Source: Anaerolineales bacterium
Lineage (GTDB): Bacteria; Chloroflexota; Anaerolineae; Anaerolineales; Villigracilaceae
NCBI GenBank assembly: GCA_014379595.1
Contig: JACMLM010000035.1
Span: 248,001-312,000, forward strand
Length of the DNA stretch: 64,000 nt
Direction: 5' to 3'
Shown here: positions 1 through 8,002 of the stretch, piece after piece
Numbering within the stretch: the first letter of the stretch is position 1
How the letters are laid out: the number at the start of each line of letters is the position of its first letter
Notes under the pieces: model-generated
Told to the model about the DNA's origin: nothing
The model's database searches: none
What the model saw: the letters and a program-made list of their open reading frames with translations, nothing else
Position numbers and translations under genes: made by a program

Positions 1-35
1 GGTCATGCTTGAAGCGTGACTTATTTTATTTCAAG

Positions 36-41
36 TAAAAT
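36..41 (+). promoter_or_regulatory. -10 element abutting rlmB start
   Basis: TAAAAT lies exactly 7 nt before the ATG at 49, and no Shine-Dalgarno sequence precedes that ATG. Transcription starting 6-8 nt after the hexamer would begin at or next to the A of ATG, giving a leaderless mRNA. This is inferred from the same spacing seen before other genes in the window. No clear -35 hexamer is visible so close to the window edge. Confidence 0.4.
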
Positions 42-48
42 CAATAAT

Positions 49-777
49 ATGAAAGAGTTTATCTATTCCCGCAATGCTGTCTATGAAGTGCTGCAAGCCA
101 AGCGCAGACAGATATTTTCGATTGAGATCGGCGAAGGGGTGCAGGAAAAAGGCAAAATAGCTGAGATCCTCAAACTGGCTCAACAGAATAAAATAAAAGT
201 CAATCGTGTGGGGCGTCCCAAACTGGACAAGGTTCATCAGAACAATCAAGGTATTGTGGCCGAGGTCAGCGGGTATCCATATTCAGACGTAATTGAAATT
301 CTTGAAAACGCAAAAGGAGAGTTACCTTTTATGTTGATGCTTGATTCCCTGCAAGACCCGCAGAATTTTGGCACGCTCATCCGCACAGCGGAGGCGCTTG
401 GTGTGCATGGCGTGGTCATTCCAACCGCGCGCACAGTGGATGTGACTCCTGCTGTGGTCAACGCGTCATCTGGCGCGAGTGAGCATATGCTCATTGCGCA
501 GGCGAATTTGTCTCAGACAATTGATGCGCTCAAAGAGAATGATGTGTGGGTCGTCGGACTGGATCAGGCTGGGGCGGAGATCGAAGCTAGCTCTCGTCAC
601 CTCAAAGGCGCATTGGGACTCGTCGTCGGTTCGGAAGGCGAAGGCCTGCATGACCTCGTCCGCAAGAAATGTGATGTTGTTTTAAAACTTCCGATGCGTG
701 GCAAAATCGAATCATTGAACGCGGCAGTGGCAGGGTCTGTTGCGTTATATTTGGCTTATCTTTCGCGCTCGAAATAA
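49..777 (+). CDS. rlmB: 23S rRNA (guanosine-2'-O-)-methyltransferase, RlmB/TrmH family
   Basis: A SpoU/TrmH-family (SPOUT) enzyme that transfers a methyl group from SAM to a ribose 2'-OH, probably of G2251 in 23S rRNA. The N-terminal substrate-binding part (MKEFIYSRNAVYEVL) has the typical RlmB opening, with a ~240-residue length normal for the family. The three SPOUT motifs are present: QDPQNFGTLIRTAEALG (Asn106 and Arg112), GSEGEGL (about 194-200) and LPMRGKIESLNAA (about 214-226), which form the knotted cofactor pocket. A GTG at 16 would add 11 residues with no family resemblance, so ATG 49 is preferred. It stands alone, followed by an inverted repeat. TrmH-family members differ in target, so the exact nucleotide is inferred. 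Confidence 0.9.
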   Translation: MKEFIYSRNAVYEVLQAKRRQIFSIEIGEGVQEKGKIAEILKLAQQNKIKVNRVGRPKLDKVHQNNQGIVAEVSGYPYSDVIEILENAKGELPFMLMLDSLQDPQNFGTLIRTAEALGVHGVVIPTARTVDVTPAVVNASSGASEHMLIAQANLSQTIDALKENDVWVVGLDQAGAEIEASSRHLKGALGLVVGSEGEGLHDLVRKKCDVVLKLPMRGKIESLNAAVAGSVALYLAYLSRSK

Positions 778-781
778 ATTA

Positions 782-848
782 ACCGCGAAGAGCGCGAAGG
801 TCGCTAAGAAAAAAATTTTAACTTTGCGCTCTTCGCGTGCTTCGCGGT
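782..848. repeat. Inverted-repeat element of the 'CGCGAAG' family
   Basis: The arms ACCGCGAAG (782-790) and CTTCGCGGT (840-848) are perfectly complementary. Inside them are further, imperfectly paired GCGCGAAG/CTTCGCG runs around an A/T-rich centre. It fills the gap between rlmB and the GH1 gene and may act as a transcript-end hairpin. A one-armed relative (GACGCGAAGGATCGCGAAG) is at about 44633-44652. Confidence 0.7.
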
Positions 849-885
849 AAAAGAACTACTCGACTACCTAACTAGGAAACTAACT

Positions 886-2211
886 ATGCCTCAAGCAACA
901 TTTCATTTTCCAAAAGGATTTTTGTGGGGAACGGCAACAGCTTCGCATCAAGTGGAAGGTAACAACACGAATAACAATTGGTATGCCTGGGAGGAAGCGG
1001 GGCATACTATCCAGAAATCAGGTTTGGCGGCTGATTGGTGGGGCGGACGTTGGCGCGAAGACTTTGACCGTGCTGCCGAAACTGGACAGAACGCGCATCG
1101 CTTCTCTGTGGAGTGGAGTCGCATTCAACCTACACCTGATTCATGGGATGAAGATGCAATCGAAAAATATCGCAACATGCTGCGCGGATTGAGGGAACGC
1201 AACATCACAGCTTTGGTTACGCTGCATCATTTCACCGACCCATTATGGGTCACCGAAAAAGGGGGATGGGAAAACGATGAGATCGTAAAATTATTCGAAA
1301 AGTTCACGCGCAAAGTTGTAGACGCTTTGAAGGAATACAACACACTCTGGTGCACGATCAACGAGCCGAACATATATGCTTTAAGCGGATATGTGCAAGG
1401 TGCGTTTCCACCTGGAAAGCACGATCTAAAATTATCCATGCGCGTCATAGGCAATATGGTACGTGCTCATGCCGCGGCCTATCGTGCAATTCATGAACTA
1501 CAACCAGAAGCAAGAGTTGGTTACGCTTTACATTATCGCCCGATGGTTCCGCGAGTGAAATGGTCCCCATTGGACAGGCTCATGCGTAACATTCGTTACA
1601 GCGGAGTCAACATGGGATTCCCATCCGCAATCTCCACGGGCATAATGAAGTCACCTGTTGGCAATCAGAATATTCCTGAAGCTAAAGGCACACAGGATTA
1701 TCTCGGCTTGAATTATTATTCTGTTGATACAGTTTGGTTTGATATTACAAAACCTGGTGAATTGTTTTCAAACAGCGGTTATCCTAAAAATGCTGATATG
1801 AGTGATAACAATTTTCTCGCAAATATTCCCCATGGAATTTTTAATTCCATCAAATGGATTCAGAACACATATCCCAACCTGCCGATTATCATCACCGAAA
1901 ACGGCGTAGAAGATTCTGACGATCATATGCGTCCACGCTATTTGGCACAGCATCTTCATCAAGTATGGCGTGCGGTCAACTTCAACTGGCCCGTGAAGGG
2001 ATACTTCCACTGGTCACTGGTAGATAACTTCGAATGGGAACGCGGCTGGACTCAACGCTTCGGCCTGTGGGGACTCGATCTGGATACTCAAAAAAGAATC
2101 AGACGCCCATCCGTGGATCTATATGCCGAGATATGTAAAGAGAATGGCATTTCATCTGAGATGGTGCAGAAATATTGTCCCGAAGTGTTTGAGAAGATAT
2201 TCCCTTCGTAG
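886..2211 (+). CDS. Family 1 glycoside hydrolase (beta-glucosidase-like)
   Basis: A retaining GH1 enzyme of 441 residues that cleaves terminal beta-linked sugars such as glucose, galactose or fucose. The N-terminal GFLWGTATASHQVEG signature (11-25) is followed by the acid/base motif TINEP with Glu160 and the nucleophile motif ITENG with Glu338. Aglycone and glycone-site motifs NYYS (276-279) and HWSLVDNFEWERG (375-387) are also intact. There is no signal peptide, so it should act in the cytoplasm on imported di- or oligosaccharides. The start has a weak AGGA 8-11 nt upstream. A lipoprotein gene follows 12 nt after the stop, but no sugar transporter adjoins it. Sugar specificity cannot be read from the sequence. 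Confidence 0.93.
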   Translation: MPQATFHFPKGFLWGTATASHQVEGNNTNNNWYAWEEAGHTIQKSGLAADWWGGRWREDFDRAAETGQNAHRFSVEWSRIQPTPDSWDEDAIEKYRNMLRGLRERNITALVTLHHFTDPLWVTEKGGWENDEIVKLFEKFTRKVVDALKEYNTLWCTINEPNIYALSGYVQGAFPPGKHDLKLSMRVIGNMVRAHAAAYRAIHELQPEARVGYALHYRPMVPRVKWSPLDRLMRNIRYSGVNMGFPSAISTGIMKSPVGNQNIPEAKGTQDYLGLNYYSVDTVWFDITKPGELFSNSGYPKNADMSDNNFLANIPHGIFNSIKWIQNTYPNLPIIITENGVEDSDDHMRPRYLAQHLHQVWRAVNFNWPVKGYFHWSLVDNFEWERGWTQRFGLWGLDLDTQKRIRRPSVDLYAEICKENGISSEMVQKYCPEVFEKIFPS

Positions 2212-2223
2212 TTGTCACATTTT

Positions 2224-3156
2224 ATGACACAACAATTCAAACAGGTTTTTGTTATATTAGCACTATTTAGTATTTTGGTTTTAGCCAATTGCTCAACTAT
2301 TAATCAGCAGAGCACTGTAACATCCACCGCATCCCCTATAAAAACGACTTTAACATTGGCAAACACCCTGCCATCAGCAACTAATACTCCAGACATTGAA
2401 ACTGTTATATTCGAAGAGTCTGTTTCTCCAAATGGAGAATGGATTGCTGTTGTTTCCCTGACAACCACTAACACCACAAAGGATTTACTGTTTACAGTTT
2501 CAAACAATCAAACCAATCAGAAGTGGATCGTTGAACAAACAGATGTCTCGGAAATAAAGCCCTCTTCACCTACTGGGTTTATATATCCTTATGTTTTCAA
2601 GTGGTCGCAAGACAATAACCATCTATATTATTCCCATCTTTCAACCGGCGGAGATGGATGTTTTGGGCTACGGAGGCCTGGTGGACTTGACTTAAAACGG
2701 TTTGATTTATCTAGGGGTAATATGGTTGCTATTCAAAAGAGTGGGGGAACATGGATGGCGCTATCACCAGATGAAACAATTTTGGCTTACGCTAGTGGTT
2801 GGAATGGTGGAATTACAATACTAGAAGTAGAGAAAGGAAAGGAACTCATATTATCATTGCCACAGATAAAGAATGAACAGAATATGATTACTGCTACAAG
2901 CTATTTATATTGGGCACCTGATGGAAAAACATTAATATACTCGCACATGGTCGGGGTTTGTGATATCAAAATTTGGTACAGTTACATTATTCAAATAAAT
3001 CCTGAAAATGGACGACAAACTGTTCTGGTTGACCATGATGATCGTGGATTCATTCCTGTTGAATGGAATTCTCAAGATAAAATTTTATTAATTGATAATG
3101 ACAATATAAATTGGTGGCTAAACCCTTCAACGCAAGAGATTACGTCCGCAGATTAA
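2224..3156 (+). CDS. TolB-like beta-propeller lipoprotein
   Basis: About 310 residues with a type II signal peptide: an N-terminal hydrophobic stretch ending in the lipobox L-A-N-C (Cys23), then a Thr/Ser-rich linker. The mature part has five or more PD40-type blades, recognisable by repeats such as VSPNGEWIAVV, ALSPDETILAY and WAPDGKTLIYS. Such extracytoplasmic propellers are usually protein-interaction or ligand-sensing modules; no catalytic residues are evident. The start is ATG 2224; a TTG directly after the GH1 stop (2212) is a possible alternative but would only lengthen the n-region. Neither has a clear ribosome site. Co-transcription with the GH1 gene is likely from the 12-nt gap, but a functional link is not shown. 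Confidence 0.7.
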   Translation: MTQQFKQVFVILALFSILVLANCSTINQQSTVTSTASPIKTTLTLANTLPSATNTPDIETVIFEESVSPNGEWIAVVSLTTTNTTKDLLFTVSNNQTNQKWIVEQTDVSEIKPSSPTGFIYPYVFKWSQDNNHLYYSHLSTGGDGCFGLRRPGGLDLKRFDLSRGNMVAIQKSGGTWMALSPDETILAYASGWNGGITILEVEKGKELILSLPQIKNEQNMITATSYLYWAPDGKTLIYSHMVGVCDIKIWYSYIIQINPENGRQTVLVDHDDRGFIPVEWNSQDKILLIDNDNINWWLNPSTQEITSAD

Positions 3157-3185
3157 CAGTGATTAGTAATCAATGAGGAAATAAT

Positions 3186-3992
3186 ATGGACTTCAAAATA
3201 CAACTTACAGGCTTGAATCAATTGTTGTCCGCTATTTACGGGAACGACATGCAGTTAAGTGAACTGCTCCATGAACTCGGGTTTGAAGATTCGCAAATTG
3301 AGCAGTTACATGACCAGCACCTTGAGTCTGTTGTTTCCCAGTTTTTAGAAGTGATCCATAAGCGGCTAACCAATGATGCAGGCAAGGATTCTTATTATCA
3401 TATCCTGAGCCGCCGCTATGGCTTGGATGGCGAGGCTCCTGAACAACTCTCAGCAATCGCTGAAAAACAAAATCACAGCCCTGAATATTTACGTCAGTTA
3501 TTCGAAGAGATATTGCAAAGATGCCAGAGTAAGACATGGCAGGTTGAATTGAAAAAGAGCATGAAATATATTGTTGTTGCTCAATTAGACAAAATGAATG
3601 AGCGTCCCACACGCGAACATGTCGCAGAAAAATTAGGTCGCCTCGAAAATTTACGCGGCGCGGCGGATATAGCTCGCCTGGATTATGAAGCCAAACGCGC
3701 AGAAATCCTGAAGCAAATTCAATCTGAGCTGGATGCACTCGATTCTGAATATAAACCGATCCTTGAATCTGCGGATGAAAATATAGCTGTGCTGGAAAAT
3801 GAGATCAAGACCGATGTGTTGTTATATGGTGAAAGTATTTCAAACGGCATGTATCGCGCCACCTACACAAAGGGACGAGTCTCATGGGATAACGAAGGCT
3901 TGTCAAAATATGCGGCGTCTCATTCTGATGTAGTCCAATTCCGTAAGCAGGGACAGCCCATTGTTACACTAAGAGTCGTCAATAAAGACTAA
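3186..3992 (+). CDS. Unknown protein with sigma-region-4-like segment and coiled coil
   Basis: I do not recognise this 268-residue protein as a whole. Residues about 75-112 (SRRYGLDGEAP, then LSAIAEKQNHSPEYLRQL) closely follow the pattern of sigma-70 region 4 (RYGLDG..P.TL.EIA...N.S.ERVRQI), suggesting a helix-turn-helix. Residues about 155-215 are charged and helical, probably a coiled coil. The C-terminus (KGRVSWDNEGLSKYA) has a compact conserved look of the kind seen in phage Gam/Gp157-like proteins, but that resemblance is from memory and weak. A good AGGA ribosome site precedes ATG 3186. It converges with the ABC ATPase gene, leaving only 3 nt between the stops. DNA binding is inferred, not shown. 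Confidence 0.6.
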   Translation: MDFKIQLTGLNQLLSAIYGNDMQLSELLHELGFEDSQIEQLHDQHLESVVSQFLEVIHKRLTNDAGKDSYYHILSRRYGLDGEAPEQLSAIAEKQNHSPEYLRQLFEEILQRCQSKTWQVELKKSMKYIVVAQLDKMNERPTREHVAEKLGRLENLRGAADIARLDYEAKRAEILKQIQSELDALDSEYKPILESADENIAVLENEIKTDVLLYGESISNGMYRATYTKGRVSWDNEGLSKYAASHSDVVQFRKQGQPIVTLRVVNKD

Positions 3993-3995
3993 TAT

Positions 3996-4865
3996 TTAAT
4001 TTGTTTCCATTCCACGCATCAACCACATATATCCATCTTCTAACGTAGGTGAAACTGATATAGGGCTTAATTTGGGCGAAGGCACACCAAGAACACGATA
4101 TTGTGTCGCGTTTTCCATTTGCACACTGGATACCACGATTAAGTCTTTTGGGATGTTTTCATCTGTAGTAATCAATGAAACATATCCATGGGCAGTGCTC
4201 ATTAATTCACGTGGACTACCGCGAAATAAAACTTTCCCTTTTCCAATCACAGCCAAATCATTACAACTCTGATTGATATCTTCAATAATATGGGTGGATA
4301 GAATAATCGTACAGCGTGTAGCTACATCAGCAAAGACAGCACGCAAGCGCACTCTTTCTTCAGGATCAAGTCCAACTGTTGGCTCATCTACGATCACAAC
4401 TTTAGGGTCAGCTAATAATGCCTGAGCAATTCCTACTCGCTGTCTCATTCCGCCTGAATAGGTCTTCAACATGCGATCAGACACATCGCTAAGACGAACC
4501 ATCTCTAAAACGGATTCAACTTGTGCATAACGCTTGGCCTTTTGAATTACTCCTTTGAGCGTGGCAATGTAATCAAGGAATTCAAACGCAGTTAAATCGG
4601 GATGTAAACCAGCATCTTGTGGAAGATAACCAAGCACAGCCTTTGCTTTCATGCGTCCTGCGCGAGTAGAAATATCATTGCCAAACACAGTTACTTTTCC
4701 GCTGGTAGGTTCCAACAAACCTGCTATAGTTCGCATCAAGGTAGTTTTCCCGGCGCCATTTGGTCCTACCAAACCAAACATGCCTGTGCCAATATCAAGA
4801 TCTACGCCGCGCAAGGCTTGCACGTTTCCAGCATACGTTTTTGTCAGTTGAGAAACTTGAATCAT
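3996..4865 (-). CDS. ABC transporter ATP-binding protein (ABC-2 type)
   Basis: A 289-residue nucleotide-binding subunit. Walker A GPNGAGKT (34-41), Q-loop LPQD (81-84), signature YSGGM (136-140), Walker B VVIVDE (156-161) and the switch His192 (STHI) are all intact, so it should hydrolyse ATP. The class resembles the CcmA/NatA/BcrA group that drives ABC-2 exporters. It starts 2 nt after the stop of the upstream peptidase-permease fusion, so the two are co-transcribed and very probably form one transporter. The C-terminal ~70 residues beyond the ATPase core resemble the variable regulatory tail of this group. The transported substrate is unknown. Confidence 0.92.
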   Translation of the reverse strand: MIQVSQLTKTYAGNVQALRGVDLDIGTGMFGLVGPNGAGKTTLMRTIAGLLEPTSGKVTVFGNDISTRAGRMKAKAVLGYLPQDAGLHPDLTAFEFLDYIATLKGVIQKAKRYAQVESVLEMVRLSDVSDRMLKTYSGGMRQRVGIAQALLADPKVVIVDEPTVGLDPEERVRLRAVFADVATRCTIILSTHIIEDINQSCNDLAVIGKGKVLFRGSPRELMSTAHGYVSLITTDENIPKDLIVVSSVQMENATQYRVLGVPSPKLSPISVSPTLEDGYMWLMRGMETN

Positions 4866-4867
4866 GA

Positions 4868-7800
4868 TTAATGCTCTTTACGATGCCAAAGCCAAGCAAA
4901 AAGCAAAACAACAATGACTTGCGCCAAACCAGCAATTGCCGCATATAAAATATCTGAGTGCGTAGCGTATTGCGCTAAAACCTCAGGCGAAATATTTGTG
5001 TTCGGCAACCTGCCTACAAACAACACAAAAATGTAATATAGCATCACAGCTGGTCTGCCTGGCAAAATGGCTTTCAAGAAATGTCCCTGCAAAAAGATTC
5101 CCGCACCTATACTAATCACACTAATAAAAGCATAGCTCACACCCACAAGAATGGAACGGCGTGACGAAGAACGTGATGCCAATAACATCACTGTGGCGCT
5201 ATTGACCAACCCCATCCATAATAAAGTGAACCATACCTCAAGTAATTGAGAGATATGAAATGGCGCTACTAAAATCCACCATGCAAGTCCACAGATAATA
5301 AATTGTGCAATAGACATTAATAGAATACCCACCCATACTGAAAATACTTTACCCAACAAATAAATCATGCGTGGTACTGGCAGGCTATTGATAATTTCGC
5401 GCACACGAATTTGTGAGTCTGATGGAATAACGTCTGCTGTTAACACAGGAATCAACAGTGCATAGACCAACAATCCTGCGATAATAAAATATGGGATCAT
5501 TTGAAATGTCACTTCGCTTTTTGCGGTCTCTGCAGCAAGCCCGCCTAATGCAATAATGGTTTTATAACTTCGATAGGAACCCATTGAAACCAACGCGCCG
5601 ATGAAAGGCAATGTAGTCAATGCAAATGCAGATGTGCCCAGTGAACGTCTGCGCCATTGCAAGAGCAACTCAAAGCGAATCAATGCAATCCATTGTGAGA
5701 AATAAATTTTCAACGGAGAGGCTGGTACTGAATCTACTGATTCAGAAACTGAAGCAAGCTTGGGCGGGATCCGCTTCGCTCTACCCTGTTGTTTCATCCC
5801 GCCAAAGAGCAGAGTCTCAGCTTTATGAGGAATCGCTGTCAGTGCCATCATCAATAAGATGCCTGTAAGAAAAATCAACCAGCGATTGAGAATATAGTAC
5901 CGCGATGTGTTTTCAAGGAAGGGATGAATGATCCAAAGAATAGGCATACGGTCCATAAGCACATCTGCGACAGTGAAGGCTGCAAACCAAATCAGAATTA
6001 CAAATAGCACACCAACTGTTGAACGCCTTGTAATAACTGCCAGAGTCAAACCGATGGATGCAAAGAGAAACGTTGGTGCAAGCCAGCCAATGATGTCAAT
6101 TTGTAAGATGAAGGAAAATAATAAGCCAATCAAAATTTGCTGGAACAATAAAAATGAAAAACGTTCCAAAATTATCCACGCGAGCGGCCGAGGTGTAATA
6201 AGTTGAATTTCAAAAGCAGGTTCATCATCAGGTGCAAAAAGTAGAGCAGATTGGATACCAGTTGCCAATGTGATGATGTAAACAAATAAATTAGCTGGGT
6301 TTGCAGAAATATTTTGAAGATTGGCATAATCCAACAAGGTGACGACGAGCATAAGACCAATGGTGATTGCAGGAGCCAACCAACCTACGCGGCGGCGCAC
6401 CATATTCCATGCAATACCAAAACGTTGACGTGAAACCTGCCAAGCACCCATCCCGATACCTATAAGAATCGTTACTGCAAAAATATTAATCAGTAGTTTT
6501 GCAAATGGCGCGATGAACGCGGAACGCACCAAAAATTGTGTGTCAAATGTTATAGAAGAGCGTGAGTTGATGCAAGATGTATTAAGTGCCTCTGATGGCT
6601 CAATGATAAAGTTTGTGAGCATGGCTGTAGCACATGGCGATGATTGATAGACTACATGCCCAACGCCTGGAAATAAATACCACTGTGCAGTGGGAAGTGC
6701 ATCTGCAATTCGTTGTGCATAAGATGTTGGCAGGCGGGTATCATATTCACCAATAAAAATAAGAGTTGGTATATCTGCATCTGCCAATGGCAAAAGAGTC
6801 TGTTTGGGCACATCCAACCAATTCTGGCAATAGGCCTCTTGGACTTCATCTATCATCAATTGCGCTTCAGGCAGAGAGGATGAAGCGCGTTTGTCTGGCA
6901 GCGTATAAAACATTTCTTCTGTACAAAAGACTGTATTGACCAATCCGAAGGCGTGCCCCCAGCCAAATTGATCCAGATTTTTCAAAAGGTTTTCTTGCTG
7001 CTCAACAACTGAATCAAAATTACCATCATGTAAATCATAGATCAAAGCAGGTAGTACACGAGGTGGGCCTGAGATCAGAGAACCAAGGTCATTGGCATCA
7101 AATTTAAAATGGAAAGTTTTATTTGTATTCGGGTCAATTGCGGTGAGTTCAATTGGATTAGCAATAGATCCATCACGCAATTCTTGATAAACTGCTGGCA
7201 AATTGGGATAAGCTGCCTGACATGTAAAATCTTGTGAACATTTTTTAAAAAGTATCTTTAGAGAGTCTGTAACTCGTTGGGGCACATCAGGCTCTATGCG
7301 TGTGTCCAGAGGAAGCGGAGAATCAAGAATCACAGAACGTATTTCATCGGGAGCTTCACGCATGAGGATTTGAGCAAGAACTGTCCCATAAGAAAGTGAA
7401 AGTAGATTCACTTTTTCATAACCTAGTTCGCGCCAAAGGTCGCGTGCATCCAGAGCTGTATTTAAAGAGTTATATTGAGATAAGTCAATTCCTTGTTCAA
7501 GCCAATCTTCTTTACATGAATTACTTATGCTTAACCAGTCGGTGATGGGAACATCCTCGCCAAGGGCAGAACGGCGGAAAGGGTCCTCAAGCTCATGACA
7601 GTCTAAATCAGGAACAGAATTATCCACTCCACGAGGATCAAATAAAATAATGTCACGGCTGGCTAATAAGAAGTTATAGCTTGCAATCCCTTGCAATATA
7701 AATCGCATTGGGCCGCCAGGGCCTCCACTAAGTAAAACGACAGGGTCAGATTCTGGAACAGGGCTGTGACTATGAACAACTGCATAAGCAATCTGTATCA

Positions 7801-7978
7801 TTCGACCATTCAACTGAGTTCGATCTTCTGGGACAGTTAAATAGCCACATTCAACGTTTTGATCCGCAGGAAACGGAATTGGGCAGCTTGCTTGCTGTGC
7901 AGCCGTTGACTCATCTACAAAAGTAAATAAAATAATTCCAACGAAAATATGTAAGAATATTTTGATTCGTTTAGGCAT
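4868..7978 (-). CDS. Fusion of secreted S33-type alpha/beta-hydrolase with ABC-2 permease
   Basis: A 1036-residue protein. Residues 1-27 look like a signal peptide. Residues ~30-470 form an alpha/beta hydrolase like Streptomyces tripeptidyl aminopeptidases (S33): oxyanion motif SGGPGGP (84-90), nucleophile Ser196 in SLSYGT, Asp413 (GEYDTRLP), His441 (GVGHVV), and several Cys typical of the C-terminal TAP-like domain. From ~485 to the end there are about twelve hydrophobic segments in two groups, the second preceded by an arginine-rich cytoplasmic stretch as in ABC-2 permeases. The partner ATPase follows directly. The SLSYG elbow deviates from the usual G-x-S-x-G. The layout suggests a peptidase displayed outside the membrane on an exporter or a peptide-responsive transporter. 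The function is inferred. Confidence 0.8.
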   Translation of the reverse strand: MPKRIKIFLHIFVGIILFTFVDESTAAQQASCPIPFPADQNVECGYLTVPEDRTQLNGRMIQIAYAVVHSHSPVPESDPVVLLSGGPGGPMRFILQGIASYNFLLASRDIILFDPRGVDNSVPDLDCHELEDPFRRSALGEDVPITDWLSISNSCKEDWLEQGIDLSQYNSLNTALDARDLWRELGYEKVNLLSLSYGTVLAQILMREAPDEIRSVILDSPLPLDTRIEPDVPQRVTDSLKILFKKCSQDFTCQAAYPNLPAVYQELRDGSIANPIELTAIDPNTNKTFHFKFDANDLGSLISGPPRVLPALIYDLHDGNFDSVVEQQENLLKNLDQFGWGHAFGLVNTVFCTEEMFYTLPDKRASSSLPEAQLMIDEVQEAYCQNWLDVPKQTLLPLADADIPTLIFIGEYDTRLPTSYAQRIADALPTAQWYLFPGVGHVVYQSSPCATAMLTNFIIEPSEALNTSCINSRSSITFDTQFLVRSAFIAPFAKLLINIFAVTILIGIGMGAWQVSRQRFGIAWNMVRRRVGWLAPAITIGLMLVVTLLDYANLQNISANPANLFVYIITLATGIQSALLFAPDDEPAFEIQLITPRPLAWIILERFSFLLFQQILIGLLFSFILQIDIIGWLAPTFLFASIGLTLAVITRRSTVGVLFVILIWFAAFTVADVLMDRMPILWIIHPFLENTSRYYILNRWLIFLTGILLMMALTAIPHKAETLLFGGMKQQGRAKRIPPKLASVSESVDSVPASPLKIYFSQWIALIRFELLLQWRRRSLGTSAFALTTLPFIGALVSMGSYRSYKTIIALGGLAAETAKSEVTFQMIPYFIIAGLLVYALLIPVLTADVIPSDSQIRVREIINSLPVPRMIYLLGKVFSVWVGILLMSIAQFIICGLAWWILVAPFHISQLLEVWFTLLWMGLVNSATVMLLASRSSSRRSILVGVSYAFISVISIGAGIFLQGHFLKAILPGRPAVMLYYIFVLFVGRLPNTNISPEVLAQYATHSDILYAAIAGLAQVIVVLLFAWLWHRKEH

Positions 7979-7988
7979 AAGCGATGAA

Positions 7989-7996
7989 ATTATAAT
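7989..7996. promoter_or_regulatory. Shared palindromic -10 for divergent genes
   Basis: ATTATAAT contains TATAAT on the plus strand (7991-7996), 6 nt before ATG 8003. It also contains TATAAT on the minus strand (7994 to 7989), 10 nt before the peptidase-permease start at 7978. The whole divergent gap is 24 nt. Polymerase can occupy only one direction at a time, and the plus transcript would be leaderless. Confidence 0.5.
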
Positions 7997-8002
7997 GGAA
8001 GG

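Noticed and set aside
3232-3738. 168-codon minus-strand frame
   Set aside because: Lies entirely opposite the unknown protein at 3186-3992, which has the ribosome site; low-quality composition.
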